64,000 nt of DNA from Pseudomonas putida (GCF_028682635.1 NZ_JANHLK010000001.1:62001-126000); one strand, 5' to 3'. Shown: positions 54,894 to 63,895, counted from the first letter of the stretch. Program-made: numbers and translations. The notes: generated from the letters alone by a model not told the origin.

Positions 54894-54924
54894 ATTCCTC
54901 CGGGTGTCATGCCTATTCCTCCGG
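54894..54924. promoter_or_regulatory. Direct repeat ATTCCTCCGG, AraC-type operator
   Basis: ATTCCTCCGG occurs at 54894-54903 and again at 54915-54924, so the copies start 21 bp (two helix turns) apart. This spacing fits an AraC-family dimer. The site lies in the gap between the divergent dehydrogenase and AraC genes. Confidence 0.65.
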
Positions 54925-55001
54925 CATCGGCTCTTGATCGATCGCACTGGCGATCAGACCTGCGATGATGCTTTCATCCCTATTTCCGTGAAGCTTTTCC
55001 A

Positions 55002-55892
55002 ATGTTGTTGACCCGTCACCTTGATGCCAATGCCGCGCTGGTTTCGCTGATTGAGCCGCTGTCGACCCGCGACGGATTCGTCCCGACCGCGTTGCCGGGC
55101 GTGCAGGTTCTGCGCGCCAGTTGCGATGTGGCCCGTGGCCCGCAGATCTACGAGCCGAGCCTGGTGATCATCGCCCAGGGCAGCAAACTGGCGTACCTGG
55201 GGCCGCGCACCCTGGAATATGGGGCAGGGCACTATCTGATCCAGGCGCTGCCGGTGCCGTTCGAGTGTGAAACCTTTGCCGCGCCGAGCGGGCCCATGCT
55301 GGGTGTGTCTGTGGCGATCGACCGGGTGATGCTCGGCGAGTTGGTGTTGGCGATGGGCTTGGCGCCGGGGCGGCATATTGCGGCGCAAACACTGGAGTCC
55401 ATGACCTCGGCCGTGCTCGATGACGCCATGCGTGGTTGTGTCGAGCGGCTGCTGCGCTGCCTGCACGATCCGCTGGAATGCCAGATCATGGGGCAAGCGC
55501 GCTTGCGCGAGTTGTTGTTCGTCGCCTTGCGCGGTCCGCAAGCGGATGTGTTGCGCGCCCTGGTCGAGCAGCAGGGACAATTCGCGCGGATCGCGGCATC
55601 GCTCAGTCATCTGCATGCGCATTACACCGAGCCGCTGAACGTCGAGACCCTGGCCAGTTGCGCCAACATGAGTGCCTCGACCTTTCACGAGCATTTCAAG
55701 CGCAGCACCCTGTTGTCGCCGGTGCAGTATCTGAAGCGATTGCGTTTGCTTCGGGCGCAGCAGTTGTTGCTGGGCGAGGGGCTGGGCGTGGCGCAGGTGG
55801 CGCATCGGGTGGGGTACCAGAGCACGTCGCAGTTCAGTCGCGAGTACAAGCGCTACTTCGAGCGTAATCCGGGCGAGGAACGCGCTGCCTGA
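55002..55892 (+). CDS. AraC-family transcriptional regulator
   Basis: This 296-residue protein has an N-terminal AraC_N (AraC-type ligand/cupin) domain ('VLRASCDVARGPQIYEPSLVIIAQGSK' in parts) and a C-terminal double helix-turn-helix ('NVETLASCANMSASTFHEHFKR' and 'VAQVAHRVGYQSTSQFSREYKRYF' in parts). Regulators of this type often control a neighbouring aldehyde or alcohol dehydrogenase, as YqhC does yqhD in E. coli. The divergent zinc dehydrogenase is the likely target. Confidence 0.9.
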   Translation: MLLTRHLDANAALVSLIEPLSTRDGFVPTALPGVQVLRASCDVARGPQIYEPSLVIIAQGSKLAYLGPRTLEYGAGHYLIQALPVPFECETFAAPSGPMLGVSVAIDRVMLGELVLAMGLAPGRHIAAQTLESMTSAVLDDAMRGCVERLLRCLHDPLECQIMGQARLRELLFVALRGPQADVLRALVEQQGQFARIAASLSHLHAHYTEPLNVETLASCANMSASTFHEHFKRSTLLSPVQYLKRLRLLRAQQLLLGEGLGVAQVAHRVGYQSTSQFSREYKRYFERNPGEERAA

Positions 55893-55908
55893 ACCCGTAG
55901 GGAAACCC

Positions 55909-55994
55909 TGTGCGAGCCTGCTCGCGAAGACGGTCTGAAATCCAACATCGATGTTGACTGACATACCGCTTTCGCGAGCAAGCCCGCTCCCACA
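55909..55994. repeat. REP pair, left copy degraded
   Basis: TGTGCGAGCCTGCTCGCGAA (a shortened GTGGGAGCGGGCTTGCTCGCGAA) faces an intact inverted copy, TTCGCGAGCAAGCCCGCTCC. Confidence 0.8.
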
Positions 55995-56028
55995 TTGGAT
56001 CTAGGATGATTCATCAATCGCAGGCAAC

Positions 56029-56053
56029 AAAAAGGCCCCCATTTCGGGAGCCT
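56029..56053 (-). terminator. Terminator of etfD
   Basis: On the minus strand the stem AGGCTCCC/GGGGGCCT (one mismatch) is followed by five T, just past the etfD stop. Confidence 0.75.
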
Positions 56054-56072
56054 CGATGTCCAGGCGTTCGGC

Positions 56073-57737
56073 TTACATGTTCGGGTAAGTCGGGCCGCCA
56101 GCGCCTTCCGGCGTCACCCAGGTGATGTTCTGTGCAGGGTCCTTGATGTCGCAGGTCTTGCAGTGAACGCAGTTCTGGGCGTTGATCTGGAAGCGCTTCT
56201 CGCCGTCTTCCTTGGTGATCACTTCGTACACGCCAGCCGGGCAGTAACGCTGTGCCGGCTCATCGTACAGCGGCAGGTTCTTGCTGATCGGGATGCTCGG
56301 ATCGGTCAGCTTCAGGTGGCAAGGCTGCTCTTCTTCGTGGTTGGTACCGGAGATGAACACCGAGCTGAGTTTGTCGAAGCTGATCTTGCCGTCCGGTTTC
56401 GGATAGTCGATCTTCTTGCAGTCGGCCGCCAGTTTCAGGCACGCGTAATCCGGCTTGGTGTCGTGCAGGGTGAACGGCAGTTTGCCGCCGAAGATGTTCT
56501 GGTCCAGCCAGTTGAAACCGCCACCGACGATGGCGCCGAACTTGTGGATCGCCGGGCCGAAGTTACGGCTGGCGAACAGTTCTTCGTGCAGCCAGCTGTT
56601 CTTGAACGCGTCGACGTAAGTGGTCAGTTCTTCAGTACCGTCCTTGTCGGCGAACAGTGCGTCAGCCACCGATTCAGCGGCGAGCATGCCGGACTTCATC
56701 GCGGTGTGGCTGCCCTTGATCTTGGCGAAGTTCAGGGTGCCGAGGTCGCAACCGATCAGCGCGCCGCCCTTGAAGACCATTTTCGGCAGCGAGTTCAGGC
56801 CGCCCTTGCAGATGGCGCGGGCGCCGTAGCTGATGCGCTTGCCGCCTTCCAGGTACTGCTTGAGCACCGGGTGATGCTTGAGGCGCTGGAACTCGTCGAA
56901 CGGCGACAGGTAGGTGTTGCTGTAGGACAGGTCAACGATCAGGCCGACTACTACCTGGTTGTTTTCCAGGTGATAGAGGAACGAGCCACCGGTGTTCTCG
57001 GTGCCCATGATGTCCATCGGCCAACCGGCGGTGTGCACCACCAGGCCTGGCTGATGCTTGGCCGGGTCGACTTCCCAGATTTCCTTCAGGCCGATGCCGT
57101 AGTGCTGGGCATCGGCGTCAGTGTCGAGGTTGAAGCGCTTGATCAGCTGCTTGCCGATGTGGCCACGGCAGCCTTCGGCGAACAGCGTGTACTTGCCGCG
57201 CAGTTCCATGCCCGGGGTATACAGGCCTTCTTTCGGATTGCCTTCGCGGTCAACGCCCAGGTCGCCGGTGATGATCCCGCGAACCACGCCGTTTTCGTCG
57301 ATCAGGGCTTCCTGGGCGGCGAAGCCCGGGTAGATCTCCACGCCCAGGTTCTCGGCCTGCTGGGCCAGCCAGCGGCACAGGTTGCCCAGGGAGATGATGT
57401 AGTTGCCTTCGTTGTGCATGGTCTTGGGCACAAAGAAGTCTGGAATTTTCTGCGCGCTTTCAGCGTTCTTCAGCACGAAGATGTCGTCGCGGGTGACCGG
57501 CGTGTTCAGCGGCGCGCCAAGTTCTTTCCAGTTCGGGAACAGTTCGTTCAGGGCCCGAGGCTCGAACACCGCGCCGGACAGGATGTGAGCACCGACTTCG
57601 GAGCCTTTTTCGACCACGCAGACGCTGATTTCCTTACCGGCTTCGGCGGCCTTCTGCTTCAATCGGCAGGCAGCGGAAAGACCAGCGGGGCCGGCACCGA
57701 CGATGACCACGTCGAATTCCATGTATTCGCGTTCCAC
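56073..57737 (-). CDS. etfD: Electron-transfer flavoprotein:ubiquinone oxidoreductase
   Basis: ETF-QO passes electrons from reduced ETF to ubiquinone at the inner membrane, linking fatty-acid and amino-acid dehydrogenases to respiration. The 554-residue protein has the FAD motif 'VVIVGAGPAGLSAACRL' near residue 10, a quinone-binding middle region, and the 4Fe-4S cysteines in 'CPAGVYEV' and 'NCVHCKTCDIKDP' near the C-terminus. The GTG at 57737 has AGGAGATAACCT before it. It is divergent from etfBA and has a promoter with a PsrA-like site. Confidence 0.96.
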   Translation of the reverse strand: MEREYMEFDVVIVGAGPAGLSAACRLKQKAAEAGKEISVCVVEKGSEVGAHILSGAVFEPRALNELFPNWKELGAPLNTPVTRDDIFVLKNAESAQKIPDFFVPKTMHNEGNYIISLGNLCRWLAQQAENLGVEIYPGFAAQEALIDENGVVRGIITGDLGVDREGNPKEGLYTPGMELRGKYTLFAEGCRGHIGKQLIKRFNLDTDADAQHYGIGLKEIWEVDPAKHQPGLVVHTAGWPMDIMGTENTGGSFLYHLENNQVVVGLIVDLSYSNTYLSPFDEFQRLKHHPVLKQYLEGGKRISYGARAICKGGLNSLPKMVFKGGALIGCDLGTLNFAKIKGSHTAMKSGMLAAESVADALFADKDGTEELTTYVDAFKNSWLHEELFASRNFGPAIHKFGAIVGGGFNWLDQNIFGGKLPFTLHDTKPDYACLKLAADCKKIDYPKPDGKISFDKLSSVFISGTNHEEEQPCHLKLTDPSIPISKNLPLYDEPAQRYCPAGVYEVITKEDGEKRFQINAQNCVHCKTCDIKDPAQNITWVTPEGAGGPTYPNM

Positions 57738-58282
57738 AGGTTATCTCCTACTCAAGGCTCAACAGTTTTTTTTCTAATAGGGAGGTTGGGTGTCGCATCC
57801 GTGAATCCCTGCGTGACGCCGGGAGAGGACAATCGATTAACCACCTTTCTCTTTGGTGGCGCATTATATCTACACCACTCTCAGCGTCCAATACAAACGT
57901 TTGTTTGAAATGGCTCCAAGCCAGAGAAATCAAAGTCACCCGGCTTATGAACGGCCATTTTGGCGTATTGACCGGAATAGGTGTTCCGGTCAAGATACGG
58001 GCGGTTTTGCGCTCGCCGTAGGCTGACTGTTGGTTTCAAGAGCACCTCTAAAGACAGGGCGATGGCAGGAGAGAATGACGCTGCGCTTGCTTGATGCGCA
58101 GTTTACACGCCGCGATGTTGAATGACTCCTCAGTCACCACTGACGAACGGTCATACAGATCATGAGCGATGGTCACTTGACACCTTTGCCGGCGTTTTTG
58201 GAGGTGCCCTTGCGCCCGATGAGCATCAACCGCCAGGTTCGCCTAGGCGACTTTCTTTTCACCGGAGAGTAACGAGGAATCC
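57738..58282. other. Intergenic region between divergent etfD and etfB
   Basis: The etfD leader and promoter fill 57738-57907. From 57908 to 58260 I see no gene and no clear terminator. A TTGACA at 58173-58178 lacks a suitable -10 box, so the etfB promoter is not identified. GGAGAGTAACGAGGA precedes etfB. Confidence 0.6.
57863..57907 (-). promoter_or_regulatory. etfD promoter with PsrA-like operator
   Basis: On the minus strand TTGGAC (plus 57886-57891) and TATAAT (plus 57863-57868) are 17 bases apart. CAAACGTTTGTTTG (57894-57907) adjoins the -35 box and fits the PsrA pattern (G/C)AAAC-N2-4-GTTT(G/C) with N=4. PsrA is the fatty-acid-responsive TetR repressor of Pseudomonas. Confidence 0.7.
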
Positions 58283-59032
58283 ATGAAGGTTCTTGTAGCT
58301 GTCAAACGCGTTGTGGATTACAACGTGAAAGTTCGCGTCAAGGCGGACAATTCCGGCGTCGATCTTGCCAACGTCAAGATGTCGATGAACCCGTTCTGCG
58401 AGATCGCCGTGGAAGAAGCCGTACGCCTGAAAGAGAAGGGTGTTGCGACTGAAATCGTCGTCGTCTCCGTCGGCCCGTCCACCGCTCAAGAGCAACTGCG
58501 CACCGCGCTGGCTCTGGGTGCCGACCGCGCCATCCTCGTCGAGTCCGCCGAAGACCTGACCTCCCTGGCCGTTGCCAAACTGTTGAAAGCTGTAGTCGAC
58601 AAGGAACAGCCTCAGCTGGTGATCCTTGGCAAACAAGCGATCGACAGCGACAACAACCAGACTGGCCAGATGCTGGCTGCACTGAGCGGCTACGGTCAGG
58701 GCACCTTCGCTTCGAAAGTCGAAATCAGCGGCGACAGCGTTGCCGTGACTCGCGAAATCGACGGCGGCGCGCAGACCGTTTCCCTGAAACTGCCGGCCAT
58801 CGTCACCACCGACCTGCGTTTGAACGAGCCGCGTTATGCGTCCCTGCCAAACATCATGAAAGCCAAGAAGAAGCCTCTCGAAGTGCTGACTCCGGACGCT
58901 TTGGGCGTTTCCACCGCCTCCACCAACAAGACTCTGAAAGTCGAAGCGCCTGCTGCACGCAGCGCGGGTATCAAGGTCAAGTCGGTGGCTGAACTGGTCG
59001 AGAAACTGAAAAACGAAGCGAAGGTAATCTAA
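58283..59032 (+). CDS. etfB: Electron-transfer flavoprotein beta subunit
   Basis: This 249-residue subunit forms the AMP-binding half of the ETF heterodimer, which collects electrons from acyl-CoA dehydrogenases. It begins [19 protein letters not shown] and has the ETF-beta signature region '[31 protein letters not shown]' in parts, plus '[12 protein letters not shown]'. Its stop is directly followed by the etfA ATG. Confidence 0.97.
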   Translation: MKVLVAVKRVVDYNVKVRVKADNSGVDLANVKMSMNPFCEIAVEEAVRLKEKGVATEIVVVSVGPSTAQEQLRTALALGADRAILVESAEDLTSLAVAKLLKAVVDKEQPQLVILGKQAIDSDNNQTGQMLAALSGYGQGTFASKVEISGDSVAVTREIDGGAQTVSLKLPAIVTTDLRLNEPRYASLPNIMKAKKKPLEVLTPDALGVSTASTNKTLKVEAPAARSAGIKVKSVAELVEKLKNEAKVI

Positions 59033-59962
59033 ATGACTATCTTGGTTATTGCTGAACACGACAACAAAGTGCTGGCCCCGGCCACGCTGAACACCGTTGC
59101 TGCCGCCGCTAAAATCGGTGGTGACATCCACGTTCTGGTTGCAGGCCAAGGCGCTGGCGCCGTGGCTGAAGCCGCTGCGCAAGTGGCTGGCGTGAGCAAA
59201 GTATTGGTCGCTGATAACGCTGCCTACGCTCACCAACTGCCGGAAAACGTCGCTCCTCTGGTCGCAGAGTTGGGCAATGGCTACAGCCACATCCTGGCTG
59301 CCGCCACTTCCAACGGCAAAAACATCCTGCCGCGCGTTGCCGCTGCACTGGACGTTGACCAGATCTCCGAGATCATCTCGGTAGAAAGCGCTGACACCTT
59401 CAAGCGCCCGATCTACGCGGGTAACGCCATCGCTACCGTTCAATCGAACGCTGCAGTGAAAGTGATCACCGTGCGTGCCACCGGTTTCGATCCGGTTGCC
59501 GCTACCGGTGGTTCGGCGGCTGTTGAAGCCGTTGGCGCTGCCCACGACGCTGGTATCTCCAGCTTCGTCGGCGAAGAGCTGGCCAAGTCCGATCGTCCGG
59601 AACTGACCGCTGCCAAGATCGTCGTTTCCGGCGGGCGCGGCATGCAGAACGGCGACAACTTCAAACACCTGTACGCCCTGGCCGACAAGCTGGGCGCTGC
59701 CGTCGGTGCTTCCCGCGCCGCGGTCGACGCAGGTTTTGTTCCGAACGACATGCAGGTCGGTCAGACCGGCAAGATCGTTGCTCCACAGCTGTACATCGCC
59801 GTCGGTATCTCCGGCGCGATCCAGCACCTGGCCGGCATGAAAGACTCCAAGGTGATCGTTGCGATCAACAAGGACGAAGAAGCGCCGATCTTCCAGGTGG
59901 CCGATTACGGCCTGGTGGCGGACCTGTTCGAAGCCATCCCTGAGCTGGAGAAGCTGGTCTAA
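59033..59962 (+). CDS. etfA: Electron-transfer flavoprotein alpha subunit
   Basis: This 309-residue FAD-binding subunit has the C-terminal ETF-alpha domain with 'VVSGGRGMQ', '[22 protein letters not shown]' in parts, '[17 protein letters not shown]' and '[18 protein letters not shown]'. It pairs with EtfB and passes electrons to ETF-QO (etfD). It abuts etfB with no gap and is followed by a strong terminator. Confidence 0.97.
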   Translation: MTILVIAEHDNKVLAPATLNTVAAAAKIGGDIHVLVAGQGAGAVAEAAAQVAGVSKVLVADNAAYAHQLPENVAPLVAELGNGYSHILAAATSNGKNILPRVAAALDVDQISEIISVESADTFKRPIYAGNAIATVQSNAAVKVITVRATGFDPVAATGGSAAVEAVGAAHDAGISSFVGEELAKSDRPELTAAKIVVSGGRGMQNGDNFKHLYALADKLGAAVGASRAAVDAGFVPNDMQVGQTGKIVAPQLYIAVGISGAIQHLAGMKDSKVIVAINKDEEAPIFQVADYGLVADLFEAIPELEKLV

Positions 59963-59984
59963 TCCGGCTGCTTCACTTATAAAG

Positions 59985-60014
59985 AGCCCGACCCTTTGGT
60001 CGGGCTTTTTTTTT
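59985..60014 (+). terminator. Rho-independent terminator after etfA
   Basis: A 9-bp perfect stem AGCCCGACC/GGTCGGGCT with loop CTTT is followed by eight further T. Confidence 0.92.
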
Positions 60015-60118
60015 CCTGTAGGAGCGAGCTTGCTCGCGATGGACGTTAACGATGACGCGCGCATTCTGCATGAACGCGGCACATCTGAGACCATCGCGAG
60101 CAAGCTCGCTCCTACAGG
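60015..60118. repeat. REP pair (GTAGGAGCGAGCTTGCTCGCGATGG type)
   Basis: CCTGTAGGAGCGAGCTTGC and its inverted copy enclose about 50 bases. The same head is found in the 3' end of the GntR regulator gene at 34920. Confidence 0.88.
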
Positions 60119-60150
60119 GATATACACGGTCTCAACGGGAGAGTATTGCC

Positions 60151-60966
60151 ATGGATCTGCGTCTTGCGTGGAGCTTGCTGGGATTGATGCTTTTGCCGAC
60201 GCTGTCCGTCGCCGCCGGCAAGTGCGAACGCCTGGTGGTCACCGGCAGCCCGGATGCGCCACCGTACCTGTGGCAGGACCCGCAAAATCCCAAGCACCTG
60301 ATCGGTGCCAGTGCCGATTTGTTGCAGCAGGTAGCAGGGCAGTTGGGGATCAAGGTCGAAATGCTCTATGCCGGCAAACGCTCCCAAGCCCTGGACGAAG
60401 TACGCAGCGGGCGCATGGACATGCTGGCCGATGCACCTTTGACGGTCACTGAGCTGGAATCCCTGGATTACATTCATCCACCGTTGCTGGAAAACGATTA
60501 CCTGGTCTGGACCCGCAGGGACTCGTCGCTGGCTTACCACGAAGTGCAGGACCTGCATGGTCATCCAGGCGCTTTGTCGGAAAAGTCTCGATTGACCTCG
60601 GCATTCGCTACTTACGCCGAGCAGCAATTGGCCCTCACACGTACGCCAAACCTGACCCAGGCCTTTCAGAAACTGCTGTTGGGCGAGGTGGAATTTGTCC
60701 TGGCCGGGCGCTACTCCTGCATGGCAATGGCGCAGACGTTGGGCATGGCCAATGACCTGGTTGCCCGTGAGCAACCGGTCGACAGACCTGGACTGTTCCT
60801 GGCGGTTTCCCATAACTCCGCCTGCAACGATCCGTGGTTGCGCGGACAGCTGGCCAAAAAGATGACAGAATTGCCCGCGTCCGGACTGACGGAGGTCGCG
60901 CTGCAACGCAATATCGAGCGTTGGAACGCGCAGCAGAAAAAACCTGTCAGTACCCCAAAACAGTAA
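60151..60966 (+). CDS. Periplasmic solute-binding protein, family 3
   Basis: This 271-residue protein has a signal peptide (cleavage near 'LSVAAG', about residue 22) and a family 3 binding-protein fold: 'VVTGSPDAPPYLW' near the start, 'LLQQVAGQLGIKVEML', and 'VRSGRMDMLADAPLT'. Such proteins bind amino acids or opines, but no ABC transporter gene is adjacent, and here it precedes two outer-membrane lipoprotein genes by 9 bp. It may be an envelope sensor rather than an importer component. Confidence 0.82.
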   Translation: MDLRLAWSLLGLMLLPTLSVAAGKCERLVVTGSPDAPPYLWQDPQNPKHLIGASADLLQQVAGQLGIKVEMLYAGKRSQALDEVRSGRMDMLADAPLTVTELESLDYIHPPLLENDYLVWTRRDSSLAYHEVQDLHGHPGALSEKSRLTSAFATYAEQQLALTRTPNLTQAFQKLLLGEVEFVLAGRYSCMAMAQTLGMANDLVAREQPVDRPGLFLAVSHNSACNDPWLRGQLAKKMTELPASGLTEVALQRNIERWNAQQKKPVSTPKQ

Positions 60967-60975
60967 GGATTTTTA

Positions 60976-61332
60976 GTGAGTATCCGACCTCTTTTCGCTG
61001 CCCTGGCCCTTCTGGCCCTGGCGGGTTGTGCAGCCGATCCGGCGCCGATTGAACAAATGCGCCTGACCGAACAGGCACTCGAGCAAGCGAAGGCCGTGGG
61101 CGCTACTGCCGACGAAGTGCCGCAAATGAAACTGGCCGAAGACAAGTACAACCGCGCCAAGGGCAGCATGGCCGACCAATCGTTCAGGAATGCGCGGATG
61201 CGCGCTGAACAGGCCGAACTGGATGCGCGCCTGGCAGAAGCCCGGGTCCTGACCCTCAAGAGCGAAGAGCAGCTGAATGTGCTCAACACCCGCATCGCCC
61301 GCCTGCGCAAGCAACTGGGAGATGCCCAATGA
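60976..61332 (+). CDS. DUF4398 lipoprotein
   Basis: This 118-residue lipoprotein has lipobox 'LAGC' (Cys18) after a short signal, and then a nearly all-helical, charged mature part that looks like a coiled coil ('LAEDKYNRAKGSMADQS' and later Ala/Glu/Leu heptads), as in DUF4398. It starts at GTG with AAGGA before it and overlaps the OmpA-like gene by 4 bp. It is likely outer-membrane anchored and a partner of the next protein. Confidence 0.82.
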   Translation: MSIRPLFAALALLALAGCAADPAPIEQMRLTEQALEQAKAVGATADEVPQMKLAEDKYNRAKGSMADQSFRNARMRAEQAELDARLAEARVLTLKSEEQLNVLNTRIARLRKQLGDAQ

Positions 61333-62141
61333 GCCTCAAGACCCTAACCCTCGGCGGTGTGATCCTGGCCGGCTGCATGAACCTTTATGGTTGCGCCGGT
61401 CAGCACAGTGAGTCGGCATTGCAGCAGGCCGGTGCTGATTTCCAGAAGGTCAAGGAAGACTCCAACGTGTTGCGCATCGCGCCAAAGGACGTGATTCGGG
61501 CCGGTGAGTCCCTGGCCCGCGCCGATCGGTTGTCCAGCTACTGGGGCAGCGGCTCGGACGTGGTGCATTACGCCTACCTGAGCCAGCGCTACAGCGAAAT
61601 CGCTCGCGAGCACACCAACCAGGTGCTCAACGAAGAGCGCGCCGCGAAGCTCGAACTGGAGCGTCAACGCCTGCAACTGGCGTTGCGCGAATCCAAGCTG
61701 TTCAGCGTCCAGCAGCAGGGCAAGTTGCTCGAAGAACAGATTGTTGCGCTGGCGACCACCCAGACCGATCGTGGCCTGGTGATGACCCTGGGCGATGTGC
61801 TGTTCGACACCGGTGAAGCAGAGCTGAAAAACTCGGCCAATCGCGTGGTGCTCAAGATCGTGCAATTCCTGCAGCTCAACCCCAAGCGTGTGGTGCGGAT
61901 CGAGGGCTACACCGACAGCACCGGCGGCAAGCAGGACAACCTCAAGTTGTCGCGGGACCGTGCGCAATCGGTGGCTGACGTCTTGATGGACCTGGGCATC
62001 GACGACAAGCGCATCAAGGTGGAAGGCTACGGCGATGAATACCCGGTAGACGTGAACGCTTCCGAGCGCGGCCGTGCGCAGAACCGTCGAGTGGAAATCG
62101 TGTTTTCCGACGAAAAAGGCCAGTTGGGCGCCGCCCGCTGA
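61329..62141 (+). CDS. OmpA-family lipoprotein with DUF4398-like helical region
   Basis: The 270-residue protein has a lipoprotein signal with Cys16 in 'LAGC' and another cysteine at 22 in 'LYGC'. A helical region (about 28-140) is followed by an OmpA peptidoglycan-binding domain (about 150-262) with 'LGDVLFDTGEAEL', 'RIEGYTDSTGGKQDN', 'LSRDRAQSVADVL' and 'ERGRAQNRRVEIVF'. It should tie the outer membrane to peptidoglycan. It is the third gene of the short operon. Confidence 0.9.
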   Translation: MSLKTLTLGGVILAGCMNLYGCAGQHSESALQQAGADFQKVKEDSNVLRIAPKDVIRAGESLARADRLSSYWGSGSDVVHYAYLSQRYSEIAREHTNQVLNEERAAKLELERQRLQLALRESKLFSVQQQGKLLEEQIVALATTQTDRGLVMTLGDVLFDTGEAELKNSANRVVLKIVQFLQLNPKRVVRIEGYTDSTGGKQDNLKLSRDRAQSVADVLMDLGIDDKRIKVEGYGDEYPVDVNASERGRAQNRRVEIVFSDEKGQLGAAR

Positions 62142-62156
62142 ATGTGAAATCCGGCC

Positions 62157-62260
62157 TGCAGGAGCTGACGAGTGAAACGAGGCTGCGATCTTTTGATCTT
62201 CCTTGAAACTCAAGTGACCCTGTAAAGATCGCAGCCTCCTTTCAGTCGACAGCTCCTGCA
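62157..62260. repeat. REP pair, diverged
   Basis: TGCAGGAGCTG and CAGCTCCTGCA are the outer arms, and GAGGCTGCGATCTTT / AAAGATCGCAGCCTC are inner arms. It is related to the GGCTGCGATCTTTT type at 19992. Confidence 0.75.
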
Positions 62261-62272
62261 AATCTCGTACTA

Positions 62273-62304
62273 CCCGGCGCTGCCAAACAGCGCCGGGTTT
62301 TTTT
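62273..62304 (+). terminator. Rho-independent terminator of the OmpA-like operon
   Basis: The 10-bp stem CCCGGCGCTG/CAGCGCCGGG with a 5-base loop is followed by seven T. Confidence 0.9.
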
Positions 62305-62327
62305 ATGTCTGCCAAATATCTCGCAAA

Positions 62328-62362
62328 ACAGTACAGTTCTTGCTGACACTGCACTGTACTGT
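62328..62362. promoter_or_regulatory. Inverted repeat ACAGTACAGT-N15-ACTGTACTGT, candidate MocR operator
   Basis: The 10-bp arms are perfect and lie 93 bp before the start of the MocR-type regulator. Dimeric GntR/MocR proteins bind paired sites of this kind, so autoregulation is likely. Confidence 0.65.
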
Positions 62363-62455
62363 CGACTATTGTGGCAACTGTCCCCGTACACTTCTAAACT
62401 GTTCCGGTATTGTTTTACACAAGAATAAAATACCCGTGAAATCGAGTGCTGCGTC

Positions 62456-63895
62456 ATGACCAACCTCTTGCTCTACCAACGTATTGCTCAGCAACTGGCC
62501 GAAGACATCCGCCGTGGTGTCTATCAACCGGGCGAGCGCGTGCCTTCGGTGCGCAAGATGAGTTCGCAGCTCAACGTCAGCCATGCCACGGTGTTGCAGG
62601 CGTATGCCAACCTCGAGGATCAGGGGCTGATCCGCGCGCGGCCGCAGTCCGGTTACTACGTGCACCAGACCCCGGCGCTGACGGCGCCGACCCCGGACAT
62701 CGCCCGGGTCGAACGGCCAGGCCTGGTCACCCGCAGCAGCATCATCCAGCAGGTGTTGGTCGAATCGCGCCGTGAGGGCGTTTTTCCCCTGGGCGCCGCG
62801 GTGCCCAGCGTCGACTATCTACCGGTGCGGGCGCTGCATCAGCAGTTGGCCAAGGTCACCCGGTTCCATAGCCCGCGGGCTTTCAGCTACATGTTCAGCC
62901 CCGGTTTCGAACCCTTGCGCCGACAGGTGGCGATCCGCATGCGCGATGCCGGCGTGGTGGTCGACCCCTCGGAAGTGGTGATCACCCACGGCTGCGTCGA
63001 CGCCTTGCAGATGTCCCTGCGGGTGCTGACCCGGCCCGGTGACCTGATCGCAGCCGAGTCGCCAACCTACTACGGGTTGCTGCAGCTGGCCGATCTGCTG
63101 GGCCTCAAGGTCATAGAAATTCCCAGCGACCCGTCCACCGGCATGAGTCTGGAAGCCCTGCAATTGGCCGCCAACCAGTGGTCGATCAAGGCGCTGGTGC
63201 TGACCACTCGTCTGAGTAACCCGCTAGGCGGCACCATGCCCGAAGAGCGGCAGAAGCAGCTGCTGCGCCTGGCGTCGGACTTCGATATCCAGATCGTCGA
63301 AGACGATATCTACGGCGAGCTGATGTTCGAGCAGGGCCGCACCAAATCGCTCAAGGCCTATGACCGCCTGGATCGCGTGATCTATTGCTCCAGCTTCTCC
63401 AAGACCCTGTCGCCGGGAGTGCGGATCGGCTGGATGATTGCCGGCAAGTACCAGCAGGAGATCCAGCGCCTGCAGACTTTCAGTACTCATTCGGCCTGCA
63501 GCGTCACCCAGATGGGCATTGCCGCCTATCTGGAAAACGGTGGCTACGACCGCCATTTGCGTTACATCCGCCAGGAGTACCGCAAGAACCTCAGCGCTTT
63601 CCAGCTGGCGGTGCAGCAGTATTTCCCCGAAGGCACGCAGATGACCCGGCCGACCGGCGGTTTCATTTTGTGGGTGAGCCTGCCGGGACGGGTCAACACC
63701 CAGGAACTGCACGTGCGCGCGTTGCAGCAGGGCATCAGTATCGCGCCAGGGCTGATCTTCAGTAACACCGAGCAGTTCAATCACTGCATCCGGCTCAATT
63801 GCGGGATCCCATGGAACCGCGAAGCCGAACGGGCGTTGATGACCCTGGGCATGCTTGCCACCCAGCTCTGCCAGGAGATGGCCGGCGGCTTTTGA
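62456..63895 (+). CDS. MocR-type GntR/aminotransferase transcriptional regulator
   Basis: This 479-residue protein fuses an N-terminal GntR winged helix (about 1-75, 'GERVPSVRKMSSQLNVSHATVLQAYANLEDQGLI' in parts) to a type I aminotransferase-like domain. The PLP lysine is in 'YCSSFSKTLSPGVRIGWM', and 'ITHGCVDALQMSL' and 'EDDIYGEL' are further PLP-site segments, so PLP is probably bound. It is near YdcR of E. coli in layout. The ATG at 62456 has no strong Shine-Dalgarno sequence. Its targets and effector are unknown. Confidence 0.9.
   Translation: MTNLLLYQRIAQQLAEDIRRGVYQPGERVPSVRKMSSQLNVSHATVLQAYANLEDQGLIRARPQSGYYVHQTPALTAPTPDIARVERPGLVTRSSIIQQVLVESRREGVFPLGAAVPSVDYLPVRALHQQLAKVTRFHSPRAFSYMFSPGFEPLRRQVAIRMRDAGVVVDPSEVVITHGCVDALQMSLRVLTRPGDLIAAESPTYYGLLQLADLLGLKVIEIPSDPSTGMSLEALQLAANQWSIKALVLTTRLSNPLGGTMPEERQKQLLRLASDFDIQIVEDDIYGELMFEQGRTKSLKAYDRLDRVIYCSSFSKTLSPGVRIGWMIAGKYQQEIQRLQTFSTHSACSVTQMGIAAYLENGGYDRHLRYIRQEYRKNLSAFQLAVQQYFPEGTQMTRPTGGFILWVSLPGRVNTQELHVRALQQGISIAPGLIFSNTEQFNHCIRLNCGIPWNREAERALMTLGMLATQLCQEMAGGF

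Noticed and set aside
56163..57908. Open frame of 581 codons on the plus strand opposite etfD
   Set aside because: It is antisense to a highly conserved gene and has no domain.
58259..60127. Open frame of 622 codons on the minus strand opposite etfB and etfA
   Set aside because: Its start lies in a REP element ('VGASLLAM') and the product has the Gln/His/Gly-rich look of antisense frames. The opposite genes are certain.
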